Both the position numbers and the translations under genes were made by a program. Below are positions 11,404 to 22,899 of a DNA stretch of 64,000 nucleotides, piece after piece. The notes beneath the pieces were generated by a model. The model worked only from the letters and a program-made list of their open reading frames with translations, was not told the origin of the DNA and ran no database searches. Positions within the stretch are counted from its first letter, which is position 1. Each line of letters starts with the position of its first letter. This stretch comes from Exophiala sp. HKRS030 (taxonomy: Eukaryota > Ascomycota > Eurotiomycetes > Chaetothyriales > Herpotrichiellaceae), in contig JAHWDD010000007.1 of assembly GCA_023897205.1 (NCBI GenBank), positions 2,232,001-2,296,000 of the forward strand, given 5' to 3'.

Positions 11404-12226
11404 GATCGCATTTCTGTAAGGTTGAGACGAGCGTATGAGACGTATTTGCAAAGGCGAGTGTAGATAGGTAAGGAAGAGAGGTCTTGTTGAGGTGCGGATG
11501 GAGGTGATGTTGAAGTGAGATTGTCTGAGTGTATCTCACTCCTGATCAGCCTTGGGAAGTCTTGGAAAACACGGAGTTGTTGACGTGGAGGCTGAGGCGT
11601 GGGAAAACTGCCACTAATAACTGGTGGCTAAAGTTAGCAAGCGCGTGCAGCTGTCAGGCTAGTTAGGCTCCTGATCAGGCACCTAATCACTACCGCCGTA
11701 GTTAGAGAGCAGTTCCCAACTGCCTGGTAGGTGCCCGGGTTCTTAACTATTAGTATTGCCCTCGGGCCTGCTGGCGCGCCGCAATGAACTACTCCGATAC
11801 TCCCAACTTCCAAAGGTCGAATTAGCCTTTGGTTATTGTGGCGCAGGGTCAAAAGCCCCCCGTTGCGTCCAGTACTTCGTTTCACGTGAGCAGAGCAATG
11901 GACTGTTAAAAAGGCGGGCGATTGAAGTCAGATGCCAAGTCGACGTTTCTGTTCATAGCCACGATCTTTGTGTTGATGTCTGCTTTCGCCGATTCTAACC
12001 CTACAAAGAGACCAAAAAAGAATTCTTCTCTTATTAAGCCTGGCATTGTTGCAGAATATCTCCTCATCATTCAGCACACTCAGGCCTATCGAGCCGTTCA
12101 ATTCATCGCTCAGAACTAGACCATCTCATGCAAGACCTCATTGGGAATCCTTGATATGTGCAGATGAACCTGACATGCGTTCGACGTTTTGCTGCTGAGA
12201 AGCTGACGGGTCCAAGCCTGACGACA
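11404..12226. other. Intergenic between ROT1 and the FAU1-like gene
   Basis: Shared divergent promoter region. A 65-codon plus-strand open frame at 11922-12119 begins with a hydrophobic segment (FLFIATIFVLMSAFA) but has no recognisable mature part and is not called. Confidence 0.45.
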
Positions 12227-13020
12227 ATGTCAGCCAATAATCTTCGAGAACAGAAACTTGCCTTGCGCAAGCGTATACAGGCAGACCTCAAACTCCTCAA
12301 TCCAGAAGAAATCGAGAGGCAATGTAGGTAATTGACTCTGTGCTTGAAAAGAGCAGGAGCTGATCGTGGAAGCGAACGATATTACCCAGCAATTGTTGGA
12401 AACTGACGTCTACAAAAATGCTGGCTCGATAGCAATATTCTTGTCCATGCCTGGACGCGAGGTGTCCACGCGTAAGATTGTCCTACAAGCTCTGAATGAC
12501 AGAAAAGCCGTCTACGTGCCGTATCTTCGTGCTGGCGCAGTACCGAAATCAAAGGTTATGGACATGCTGCAATTGCTCGACAAAAATGACTTTGAATCAC
12601 TCGAGCCTGATGCGTGGGGGATTCCATCGTTGTCAGACGATTCCGCCAAGGATAGAAACAATGCTCTTGGAGGAAAAGGTGTTCAAAACGAGGCTGTGAA
12701 CGACAAAAGCCGGTCTCCAAAGCTTGATGTGATTTATATGCCAGCTGTAGCTTTTGATCATTCTCGCCAGCGCCTTGGTCATGGCAAAGGATTTTATGAC
12801 CGCTATCTGCATACTTATAGAACTGCCCTCAATGCTGCACAGGCAAACGCGAAGATGCCACGTCTTGGTAAGGGTTGTGACCTCAACACGAATCTGGCTG
12901 ACTTTGTGTTCTTGATCAGTAGGCATTGCCCTTCGCCAACAAATCCTTTCGCCGGAGGAGCACATCCCCGTCAACGATGATGATTGGCCGGTCGACGAGG
13001 TGCTTACAGCGAAGGAGTAG
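12227..13020 (+). CDS. FAU1: 5-formyltetrahydrofolate cyclo-ligase
   Basis: Three exons (12227-12323, 12373-12867, 12920-13020) give 230 aa. The enzyme converts 5-formyl-THF to 5,10-methenyl-THF using ATP. The motifs are clear: NLREQKLALRKRI at the N-terminus, AGSIAIFLSMPGREVSTRKI around residue 55, VYVPYLR, then PDAWGIP, and the nucleotide-binding loop DVIYMPAVAFDHSRQRLGHGKGFYDRYL, split here by a non-conserved ~30-residue insertion before it. The tail VGIALRQQILSPEEHIPVNDDDWPVDEVL is diagnostic. Intron 1 uses an acceptor at GGAAG; nearer AG sites would create a stop. An in-frame ATG at 12164 adds 21 residues rich in Arg, Thr and Ala without acidic clusters, which could be a mitochondrial presequence. 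Confidence 0.92.
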
Positions 13021-13173
13021 GGCCCGCTGTAGCCACCATCTCGCCTCGCATAGTTTAGCTTTTGAGTGTAATAGCTCTTTCAATGTATCCGCTTGATAGC
13101 TTGGGCCATTGTAGGTCCTGGCACGAAGGGCCTGAGCGGGTTCAACAGGCATGACAGCCTTGACAGCAGGTCC

Positions 13174-13570
13174 TCAGTCGACTGATTGAATCAACGACAC
13201 GTTATCGCCTTTGAGTAGTATCTGTCCTGCAAAGTAGTTAGATTCGGACAATTCACAAAGATGTCAGGAGAGTGTGTATGCATACCCAGTTGCCGTCTCT
13301 TCTCTGGAGCATCTCTTGTTGCCAACTGTACCTCAACGGCATCATCAATGACAAGATTCATGAATTCGTCGAAACCCTGGGCCTATATCAGCACTCATTC
13401 AGAACAGACAGACTCATAGATTCTCTCACTCTAATTTTACCCTCAATGCGTGTCCGCAAGTTCTCATAAAGCCATATTGAGACCGTGGAGCGTTTTTGTA
13501 GCAAACTGAAAATGAAATGAATGGGCGCCAAAAGAGTCTTGCGACCACCTCCACCACCTCCTCGATTCAT
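13174..13570 (-). CDS. SME1: Small nuclear ribonucleoprotein SmE
   Basis: Three exons (13430-13570, 13286-13376, 13174-13226) give 94 aa, the usual length. Sm motif 1 spans IHFIFSLLQKRSTVSIWLYE and GFDEFMNLVIDDAVEV; Sm motif 2 is QILLKGDNVSLIQS. The N-terminus MNRGGGGGGRK is glycine-rich as in other filamentous fungi. SmE is part of the seven-member Sm ring on U1, U2, U4 and U5 snRNAs and so acts in pre-mRNA splicing in the nucleus. Both introns have standard GT...AG ends, and exon phases join exactly. The gene is tail-to-tail with the FAU1-like gene, with about 150 bp between stops. Confidence 0.95.
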
Positions 13571-14230
13571 CGCGATATTGAGACTGGTCCCTTGAAGCCT
13601 CTAGTACGTCTTCTGAGGCCAAGGTCTGCTGCCTTGCTGCTGCGAAAAGAATATCCCAAGTTTGAAGATCTGAATTGTGAGGGGCTTGATGGAGGAATGA
13701 GTCCTGTACAATGCCTTTCGATACTCGGGAGGGAAGTTTTGGCACTGAAAGCGCAGCTGGCTTTGATGAGAGGGATTTGTGGATGCGCGAGTGGTCGGAT
13801 TTGCCTAGAGAGTGTGTTTGCAGTTGTTAGAATTGCTTGCAACAAAGGCAATGGGAGGCTGCGGTCAAAATGACCAAACCCCAAACTGGCACGACTGGTC
13901 GGTTCCCCCCAAACCTAAAAACCTTTTTCAAGCCTCGCATCATCCAACATCCACCATCCACTTCCGTCTCCCACCCACTTCGCCTTGCATCACCCGGTCG
14001 TGGCTTCTACGTACCTATAATACATTCATATCTTTGTTCCAATCTACTCTGCAACAACTTCGCTTAGAGCACTTCTTTTCTTGATCGGCTGTTCAACCTC
14101 TACATCTGCCTGCACCTTTCCCCCTTCGACTTTCCCAAGACCGGATGCGAGTTCGCATTGCGCCTCCGCGATAAACAGGCTGCGAGCCTCCTACACTCTC
14201 TTCCTGCCCCTCATTCCGCATCTGCCCACG
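13571..14230. other. Divergent promoter region of SME1 and MTR10
   Basis: C/T-rich leader-like sequence (about 13900-14220) leads into MTR10. No independent gene is supported; the open frames here are short and low in complexity. Confidence 0.5.
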
Positions 14231-17200
14231 ATGGCCGATCAAAGTTCTATCGCACAGGGTTATACTCCCATCCTCAAGGCATTGGCGACTATGCAGAGCA
14301 ATGTCTCTAGCAAAGACAAGACTGAGGCACATGAATTTCTTGAGAAGTTTCAGAAATCGGTTTGTCGTCACGTCTTCATTTGGCTGTTTCTATGTTGACC
14401 TTATAATCTCTAGTCGGAGGCCTGGAACGTTACACACTCCATTCTTCAAGACTCAAAAGCCCCTGTTGAAGCAAGACTGTTCGCCGCCACTACGTTGAAA
14501 GGAAAGGTCTGCACTGTCCTGAACCCTAGGGATTTCACAGACTGATTTTATCCAGATAACCTACGATCTCCATCAGTTACCCCAGAATGCCCTCACACCT
14601 CTTCGAGATTCATTAATTTCGTTGTTGCAACTCTATCTCTCCGGTCCAAGACCAATCCGAACCCAGATAAATGTCTGTCTGGCTAGTTTAGCAATTCAAT
14701 TACCATCTTGGAAGGACGTGGTGGCCACTGTGGGCTCGGCTGTTGGCACAAGCTTTGATGGCGGAGACACTCTGCTCGACTTCCTCAGAATTCTGCCAGA
14801 AGAGGTCATTGAAGGCCGCAAAGTCAACATTTCAGTATGTCCGACCACACAGCATTCGTTGTTCGGCGTCCCGCCGTCATCACCCTGGCCGACGATCACA
14901 GTCTAATTCACCATGTGCAATATAGGAAGAGGAACTTGCGGATAGAACCCAGGAACTCTTGGAGAATAACGCGAACCAGGTGCTTCAGCTTTTGATCAGT
15001 TACTCTCAGTCTTCTCGTGCGCAAATTCCATGCAACTATCATACGAGTGATGTCACTGACCATGTCGCAGAACAAGCCGCCCACAACCCCCATTTATATT
15101 CTTGTCTCGCTTCCTGGCTACGAGAGATACCCGCCATCGATATTGTCAGTTCTCCTCTATTACCAAAAATCACAGATGCACTCAAAGACGGTGCTTCCTT
15201 TGACGCTGCTGTCGATTGCTTATGTAGCATGTTCCGAGACACACGGGATGTCGACGAATCATTGCCCGTCATTGAGAAATTATATTCAGCTATCATGCTG
15301 CAAAGATCTTATATCGAGGAAGCTGCAGCAACGGAAGATCTGGAGATGATGAAAGGCATAACCAGACTATATGCTGAAGCTGGTGAAGCCTGGATGGTTC
15401 TCATTGCTCGTCAGCCCGCTCAATTCAGTCCACTCGTCGAGTGTGTTCTGGAATGCTGTGTCCGCGATCAAGATCGAGAAGCAATATCCATCACCTTCAT
15501 CTTCTGGTACGAACTCAAACAGATCTTGACGTTGGAGAAATACACTCCGGCCCGCGCACAATTAGCTCCCCTTTTCTCACAATTGGTCGATGTCATGATC
15601 AAGCATCTTGAGTTCCCAACCCCCAAAACGGGAACGAAAAGGATCTTTTCGATGGCGATCGTGAACAAGAAGACAAATTTCGTTCATTCAGACATAGCAT
15701 GGGCGATGTTCTGAAGGATGCTTGCGAAGTTGTTGGGGTCACAGAATGCCTTGGCAAATCTTTTGCTCTGATTCAGAAATGGGGTCAGACGTATGCCTCA
15801 CAGGTGTCAGGCAACAATGTGCCACACTGGCAGGAATTGGAAGCGCCACTTTTCAGTCTACGAGCTATGGGCCGCATGGTAGGACCAGAGGAGGGTACAA
15901 TATTGCCCCAGGTCATACCCCTTCTCACCACGGTGCCTGATCATGAAAAGCTCAAATTCCAGGCGATCATGGCTCTGGCTAGATATACGGAATGGACTGC
16001 ACAACATCCGGAGACTCTAGAGGCACAACTCGCCTATGTTATCTCCGGTTTCAATCATCCTGCGTTGGAGGTTGTCCAGGCATCCGCCCTTGCTTTCAGG
16101 TTTCTTGGTACCGATTGTGCAAGACTTCTTGGAGATCATATCCCACAGCTACATCAGTTCTACGAAGGTGTCATAGACAAGCTCAAACCCTCAAGTCAAG
16201 AAGAGGTGACGGAAGGTGTCGCAGCAGTCGTCGGAGTTCAACCGGTTGATAAAATCTATTCGACTCTCAAGCTTTTCTGCGATCCAGTTATGAATCGAGT
16301 GGTCTCGCTTGCTCAGCAGGCCAAGGACGAAAGCGCCGAGAAGACCGTTGCTGACTATCTAGGATTGATCACCATCTTCTTTGAATACGTTCAGCCCTAT
16401 GTCTCGCCACAAGATGAAAATCCTGCGGTCAAGTATTGTCAGGAGATATTGCCCGCTTTATCTGGTATTGCCAAACATTTCACACAGTCGATTCCTATTC
16501 TCGAGCGGGTATGCAAGTGTTGGAGGACGATGGTCATTTCCTACCGCACTGCGACTGCGCCATTACTTCCAACTCTGGCAACCAGCATCGCTGAAGGATT
16601 TGAAGCCTCTCGTCAAGGTGGCTTTTTGTGGGCTACCGATGCAGTCATCCGAGAATTTTCTTACGGTGCTGAATTTGTTGATGACGCAACCAGTGAGAAC
16701 GTCTACCAGTTTTTTGCACAACAGGCCACCGTTTTCTTCAGAATACTTTCCGAATTACAACCAGTCGAGCTGCCGGACATTATTGAAGATTTTTTCAGAT
16801 TAGCTTCAGACGCCATCCGATATTATCCAGCTAAAACAATCACCTCGCATCTAGCGGAACCTATGGTGGAAGCATCGTTGACAGCATTGACTTTGCAATC
16901 TCTGGAACCCATTCAAGCTTCGCTACACTTTCTCAGGGATTTCCTCGACTTTGGATTTGATCAGCCACCAATTTCAAACTTCAACGGACCCAATGGCGAA
17001 CCTCCGGCTGACACCCCACCAGAAGTACGAGCGGCTGTCAAACGAGTGCTAATCACTACTGGGCAGCAACTTGTCACTCGAGTGATGACGGGCATGATGT
17101 TCAGTTTCCCAGAGGATGTGTTCGCCGACTCCTCAGGCGTCTTGCTCTCCTTATTCAATTTAATCCCGCAAGCTGCTGCCCAGTGGGTTCAGAATACATT

Positions 17201-17402
17201 GCAGCTTCTTCCCGCAGGCACCTTGAAGCCAGCAGAGGCAAACAAGCTTATGAAAGGCATTGGTGACAAGCTCCAGCAAAATGAAGCCAGAAAAGTCCGA
17301 GTTCTGCTACAAGATTTCACTAATTCGTACCGAAGAAGAAACGTCGCTCCTCGGGAGGGTCTCGGGAGATTGGAGGCAACAAAGTTCCGGTTCAGTGGTT
17401 GA
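14231..17402 (+). CDS. MTR10: MTR10/transportin-SR nuclear import receptor, frame interrupted once
   Basis: A karyopherin-beta of about 974-992 aa. Exons are 14231-14359, 14414-14506, 14556-14834 and 14926-17402. HEAT-repeat-like helices run throughout. Family landmarks are AWNVTHSILQDS, EARLFAATTLKGKITYDL, DLFDGDREQEDKFRSFRHSMGDVLKD, ECLGK and the C-terminal ending DFTNSYRRRNVAPREGLGRLEATKFRFSG. Mtr10 imports SR-like mRNA-binding proteins (Npl3 in yeast) and affects mRNA and tRNA transport. The frame breaks in the C5-A4 run at 15620-15628; adding one base restores the conserved segment. Since the protein is important and everything else is intact, a missing base in the assembly is the likeliest cause. 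A 54-nt in-frame stretch (15017-15070) with GT...AG ends is probably a fourth intron, since its removal gives a better match. Confidence 0.94.
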
Positions 17403-18691
17403 AATTTCGCACGGCGAGATGTAAACCCATCTTTTCAATCCCTGTTGAGACCCAGAGCCGATTTGCTCGATCGAACTGCAAGATCTAGAGGACATACTAT
17501 GCATTCCAGCATCGCTACTCTTGGGAGGCTTGGTTCGGAGGTCACCAGGATTATTGGTACCAGTTTGGCTGTCAGGTTTTCCCGAACCGGATCAGAGGAG
17601 CAGGTTCAGCTATTAGCTATTGTGACACAGTTTGGACTTGGTAGTGCCACACTGTAACGGTCAGTTCAATCTCTGGTCGCGAGGAGGCTCTCTTACTGCG
17701 CGACCAAGTGAACGAATCAGGACGAGGCGGATCTGCGTGGCAACTGCTGTGTGAATATGAATGAGCGTCAGACTCTCGTACCACATTTACGACGTTGGTG
17801 TCTGTGAGCAAATGGCTCTCACCGTTATCAATCTCATTATGCCATGTAGCACGAGAATCAAGAAGATGCGCAGAACGACAGATGCGAATGACGATGGAGA
17901 TAGATCATGAGGAAGGAGTCGCCCACGTATGAAGCCTCGATGTCCCCCAAATCTGAAGTGATTGGGAAATTTGAGGCTATAGCCGGCAAATCGATTCGAA
18001 AAGCTCCCAAGCGAGGTCAATTTCAAACATTGGCCAAACGACCAGTACGAGTTTTCACTTTGTATCCCTGGCAGAACTCTTGGTAGAACAAGTCAATGAA
18101 GAAACAGAGCAGTAAAAGGAGTTGAACTGTAAAATGTGTTCGTAAATTTCGCTGATATAAACTCGTGACAACGGCCGTTCGGTGTCTCTGACTTTCAAAG
18201 CGCCAGGTTGTCAAATGTTTCCCACGCCGCACACCTCGCTTTATTTTGCTTGCGAGATGCGTGTGTATCTGCATGCCCTCCAACTGACATGATAATGCTA
18301 TATTCAGACGTCTCTGCGCCGCTCGGCTGACTCTGTGTACTGACAATGGTGCACGCGGAACTCTCGTGCGGATGGCGCCTGCTTCGCAAGGATCCCGTAG
18401 TCTCGGTGGCAACTTGGCAGGATGCTAAGGCCATCAAAAACATCGCACCAAGAGTGTACATATGCTCCTCAGAGCTTCACTAGAACCCTGGGCTTCGTTG
18501 TTGACCCATGGTACAGACGTTCGGGCTGAAGCCAGGTATCTCCATGACAATCAAATGGTTGTACTGCTTCAGGTCCTGGGCACCTGGATAGATCCTTGGA
18601 TTATATAGGGAGTGAGCAAATGAGGCGTCCGAGGGACCCTGATGCTCGACCTTGAGTTGAGGGATTTTCCCCGGATCCTCTCCTGACCATA
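17403..18691. other. Intergenic, no supported gene
   Basis: Contains the 3' ends of MTR10 and of the PTC7-like gene. A minus-strand open frame at 18195-18461 (88 codons) begins with a signal-peptide-like segment (MYTLGAMFLMALASCQVA) and has a few cysteines later. It might be a small secreted protein, but nothing else supports it. Confidence 0.4.
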
Positions 18692-20155
18692 TCAGCCGGT
18701 AGGACTTGGCTCTTTGCTCTTCCCATCATCGGCGTCTCCTCTTCTTCTCACGATGCCCAAGAGAACACTGATATCGTCCAACTTGCCTCCTTCCGCCGCA
18801 ATACCCTCGTCAAAGGCCCGTTCCATGTATGGACTTTCGGCATTAGGATCCATGGCGATCTCCCGGGCAGCGTTCATCAAAGTGCGAGCCACGTAGACGA
18901 TTCCGTCTTTGGCCGCTTCACTTTTGGCAGACTCATCACGATCCTCACCCTTACCCTGCCACGCATCGACACTTTGACACAAATTCTCGCATATTTCGTG
19001 TTCCCATAGATTGTCCGTCACTCCATCACTGAGGACTGCGACCATGTCATCAACCTCGACGTCAACGATGTCGGTCACACCATTGGTTAGTGGAGTGTCT
19101 GGCGAATTTGTACCGAGTTGGCGAGGGCAGTCGAACCAGTGCCACTGTTCGGTGGAGCGGTAGATGATTTTCCTGGTTGACGGCCGTAGAATCAGTACTT
19201 TGCAGTCGCCCAGCGATGTGGCGAGGATTACCGGTATGGCTTCAGGAGGTGGCGAGGAGGGGTTGGGTTTGTAGTAAAGCAGGGCGGAACTCGCTGTCGT
19301 GGTACCGAGGATGTCATTGGGGTCTATGTCCTTGTATTTATCTTTTGACTTTGCCTTAGCTTTGGCAGATTCTGGATCCTCTGGTTCCGGTGGTGACTCT
19401 CCCACAGCTGCTGCGTCCGCGGCAGCTAGACCCTCGGCCTTTCCTTTGGTAGCGAGTTTCGTCTCGGCATAGGCTGCCTGTAGACAATCAAGAGGACTGA
19501 TATCCTCGAGCTTTACGTTTGCTTCAGAGCCTGGGGTCGAAAGGATATTTTCAATCTCGACAGCCCAGAAATGTGCTATCAGTCGAGACCATAATGCGGC
19601 ATGACCTCGTTCTTTCTGAGCCCACGCACCAACTCCGTCGTTAACGACCAGGAAATTCTGATCTCCGATTAATATCGCATCATCGCCATTGGTAATGCCC
19701 TGGACTGGTTGCCCATTGTAAGACGGACGACGGCCACGAACTGGGTTGTTGTGAGTGGTGAGTGGGTCGGAGAAAGAGCCGGATGGAAGTGAGACGAATG
19801 GAGGAGGGAAGGCTCGTGAGGGTCGTTTGGCGAATATAGAGTAGCCAGTCTCGAGGTAGAAAGGGGACTTGGAACCTGGTAAGGGTGATGGAGGTGTGTC
19901 GTCCTTGTGATAGGTGGTGCGGCCTTCGGAGATCAAATGGCGGCGGGCACCTGGGGTTGTCTTTGTGAAGTTCGCTTGTTGGTGGTATGAGCGTTTGAAG
20001 TAGGGACGTCGAAGAGTGCTCAACTGGGGTTGTACATGTGAAAGTAGAGGTAGCGTTGCTGCTTTCGAAAGGGGATGTCGGGCTACTGGAGTAGGGTTGG
20101 TGGCAGTCGTGGTGAGTACTGCATGTGAAGACGTTCGGATCACCTGAGTGAGCAT
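18692..20155 (-). CDS. PTC7: Mitochondrial PP2C-type phosphatase, PTC7/azr1-like
   Basis: Intronless, 487 aa from the ATG at 20155. I chose this start because it opens a basic, hydroxylated, acid-poor presequence (MLTQVIRTSSHAVL) as expected for mitochondrial import. The frame is open another 106 codons upstream, but that part is low in complexity. PP2C landmarks are FLVVNDGVGAWAQKERGHAALWSRLIAHFW (residues ~165-195; family core DGVGGW with the metal-binding Asp), ILATSLGDCKVLILRP, VLSDGVTDNLWEHEI and LDDISVLLGIV with the metal-binding DD. In yeast, Ptc7 dephosphorylates Coq7 and promotes ubiquinone synthesis in the matrix. Orthologues in fission yeast are called azr1. An acidic/Lys-rich insertion (ESAKAKAKSKDKYKD) splits the catalytic domain. 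Confidence 0.9.
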   Translation of the reverse strand: MLTQVIRTSSHAVLTTTATNPTPVARHPLSKAATLPLLSHVQPQLSTLRRPYFKRSYHQQANFTKTTPGARRHLISEGRTTYHKDDTPPSPLPGSKSPFYLETGYSIFAKRPSRAFPPPFVSLPSGSFSDPLTTHNNPVRGRRPSYNGQPVQGITNGDDAILIGDQNFLVVNDGVGAWAQKERGHAALWSRLIAHFWAVEIENILSTPGSEANVKLEDISPLDCLQAAYAETKLATKGKAEGLAAADAAAVGESPPEPEDPESAKAKAKSKDKYKDIDPNDILGTTTASSALLYYKPNPSSPPPEAIPVILATSLGDCKVLILRPSTRKIIYRSTEQWHWFDCPRQLGTNSPDTPLTNGVTDIVDVEVDDMVAVLSDGVTDNLWEHEICENLCQSVDAWQGKGEDRDESAKSEAAKDGIVYVARTLMNAAREIAMDPNAESPYMERAFDEGIAAEGGKLDDISVLLGIVRRRGDADDGKSKEPSPTG

Positions 20156-20855
20156 GTGTTGATTTGAGGGTATAGCGCTCTCATAATGAGATGCGCTGCG
20201 GGAGGATACTCGGGATGGTCGAAAGAGGTGTAGGTGCTTTGAGGAGGACGAGAGGCGGACAAAGAGTCTTGGATAGGTGTGGAAGGGATGAGTGCAGCAG
20301 GCAATTGAGTGCGGTGTAGATATGCTATATATGATGGTTGCTAAAGTCGCATGATAGGCTCCTGTGGCTCCTACATGCACCTGCACCTGCACCAAGCATG
20401 GCAAGCTAAGGTTATCGCAGAAAGAGTGGAGGATAAGGGCGGAGCCATCAGGATCATCATCCTCCTCCTCCATCGACTAGGTATCGTTTAGGCATTCCCT
20501 TGATTAGCTGGAGCCCTAAATCTTAGCCCAAAGGGTCAATCTCTAGGTGGCCCACGCGTGCCCACGGTGGCCCTACTAAGCTTCGGAGGGATGAGCGTCG
20601 CGGTTGACCCCGGACTTGGAAGGTTCACCTTGAGGCTTGGCAGCTCCACAGGTCGCATGGCGCCTATCAAATGTCCATTCCCCTCGAGGCCTCCAATCAG
20701 CTCCCCTGCACGTGCGGCACATTCCCCAAGTCATCCTCCTCCGTACGTCGCGAAGTGATGCACTCGCTCAAAGGCAGAACGTTTGCCCTGGGACCCTTAC
20801 TGTACTTCGAGGACATCCCTGCTCAGATTCGTCATTCAAGTCCTTTTGATTTATA
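20156..20855. other. Intergenic between PTC7-like and SET-domain genes
   Basis: No supported gene. It includes the PTC7-like promoter and the 3' end of the SET gene. The strand 20156-20473 is open in the PTC7 frame, but its product is biased and unlike the family. Confidence 0.45.
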
Positions 20856-22210
20856 TTACAATTCCCGATCAATCTTCCTCCTCCTCCAACTCGAATGGCT
20901 CATGGGATCCTCCATCAGTCCCAACCATACATTCACATCTGAGGAATGAGGGCCTTGTTTGAGTGCTGCAGCCTCGGCCGCCAACCGAGCATACTTTTTG
21001 GTTCCTCGTACACTCCCCACAGAATTATACATTAATGCTGCATGCCCATATGCATTGTCCAAAAACCCATCTAGACCTTCTTGCTCATACACCTTGATCA
21101 GCCTCTCGGCTTGCTTGACACTTGCTTTAGAGTCAGCCTCCCAGTTGCCCAGACTCTGCTGGAGGTTATGAATTTCCACCAGCCCAGCATCGGGCCCCTC
21201 TCCTTGTTGACACCGTGAGCAAGTGCAGGTGAATTTAAATGCATTTTGCAAATACTCTTGTCGCACTGAGAATGGCTCATATGGTGTTGAATAAGAGATG
21301 GTAATCTCTTCATCCTTGGCTATGGGTCGAACAGCGTGGACCACGTGCGTCAAGAGATCAGCATCGAGGTAGTATTGTGCACTAACAACATGGTCAGCGA
21401 CCGGATTGCACCAGAAGGCAGACAGACACAGGGGACTCACTTGGGCGCACACGCATGATTGATCCTCGATGTCTCAGGAAACACCGCCAAATGCATCTGT
21501 CCACCCACTTGCATTTCGAAAGAATTGGCCTTGCAAACATCCTGCACCACAACACTTGGAATGTGATAGATCTTTGCCAGTCCAAGATAATGCTCCTGAC
21601 TCTCGATTGGTAATTGCGACAAAGCGATCTGCAGGAATTTCTCCCTCTCCTCCGTCGACAGGATATTCTCTGTATGTGAAAGTAGATATGGTGTGAACGC
21701 CGTGATTAGATCGCCACGCTGGAGATCCCGCTTCGCCAACATTCCCACACCTTTACCCGGAATGTCCTTGGTATACCAAACTCCATTCGGGATGTTGATG
21801 CCTCTGCTAGAAAGAGCCTCTGGGTCATGAAAGGGGAGTAAAGTCGCATACTCTTCGGCAATGCGAGGTGTAGTGAAGATAGATATCCCCCGGCCCTGAC
21901 TGAAAGTAGCATTCGTGTACACGCATAACTCGCTACCAAGCTCCTCCAAGAAGTCAGTACAGACTGGCTTGTGCGTCCACGGTCCATAGCTGCCGTTTTC
22001 GCTCTGATCATTGTCCACGGCCGTTGTCGACGGCAAGGCGGCTGATGTTGTTTCTTGAACATCTCCGTCGTTTTCAATGGTCTCTACCGCTGGAGATTGT
22101 TGAGACGCGTTATCCTCCACAGGGTCATGTACATCTGCTCCAGCAAGGCTTGCCGCGGCCACGGACAAAACCAAAAGATATGCAATGCTCAAAAATGGCT
22201 TGCTCCTCAT
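20856..22210 (-). CDS. SET-domain protein with N-terminal signal peptide
   Basis: Two exons (21441-22210 and 20856-21381) give 431 aa. Residues 1-25 (MRSKPFLSIAYLLVLSVAAASLAG) form a classical signal peptide, followed by an acidic Ser/Thr-rich spacer. The SET core then starts at GVWYTKDIPGKGVGMLAKRDLQRGDLI (about 144-170). A long insert leads to the catalytic-site motifs RINHACAPNAQYYLD and DEEITISYSTPYEPF, then a post-SET-like cysteine group CTCSRC. A helical tail follows. The fold is that of SMYD/SET5-type protein lysine methyltransferases, but no MYND zinc finger is visible. The signal peptide implies the ER or outside, unusual for a histone methyltransferase; similar secretory SET proteins occur in other filamentous fungi. 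Substrate unknown. The intron has GTGAGT...TTAG ends and phases match. Confidence 0.88.
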
Positions 22211-22899
22211 TGTGAATATGCGTACCTCTAATGAAAAAGTAATTGGAGTGAGTAGTAAGCGATAGCAGATTCGACACCTACCTTCATATCAAAAGTGCTG
22301 CATGATGAAACGCCATTACTCCTAAGCGTTTCAAGATGACTTGGGGCCCCTTTTCGCTCTTTGAGAACGACTGTGTGCACGCTCTCGACCGAATATGGAT
22401 TGTAAGCAGGAAAGCTCTGTAGGTTTCGGATTGCCTTGTCACCGCAGTAAAAAGTCCTCTCGCCATCCAAAGGTTTGTGTTCTTATTCATTCCTTCGAGA
22501 CTGATTCTACAGTTCAACCCAGGTTGCAGGGAAATTTCCCCCGAATTTTGAGGTGAGTGCTGCCGCTTTTAGAGGATGTCTTCCATCAATGCCAAGATCT
22601 CTCCCCTGATTTCTTCCCGAGTTCGAGCGATTGGGAAGATCATTTTGGCAACTAGGGGTCAATTTGTTTGGTCGCCAAAGCGCCCACCATGGACCTTTGA
22701 GAGCTGCTCCTCTATGTAACAGCCTTATCATGACGTGCAGAGTAAGAGCCCAGAGCAAAAAGGTCACCTGAGAGGTGTTGAGAGTACTCTGTAGGCGCAG
22801 GAAGTCACGCTAGATCTTTGGGCTTAGCCAGCACATGATCTATAATTCAATTGGCAAGTACCACGCTTCCCAACATATCCATTACCATTCTCTCTTGCT
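22211..22899. other. Divergent intergenic region
   Basis: No gene recognised. It separates the SET-domain gene from the metallophosphoesterase gene and should hold both promoters. Confidence 0.5.

Noticed and set aside
11922..12119. 65-codon open frame with a hydrophobic start
   Set aside because: Too short and without supporting signals; it overlaps the promoter of the cyclo-ligase gene.
15611..15630. Programmed -1 frameshift in MTR10
   Set aside because: The C5A4 run is not a standard slippery heptamer in the zero frame, and five similar breaks elsewhere favour missing bases instead.
18195..18461. Small secreted protein candidate with a signal-like start
   Set aside because: Only the first 20 residues are suggestive; the remainder lacks cysteine pattern or conservation that could be judged.
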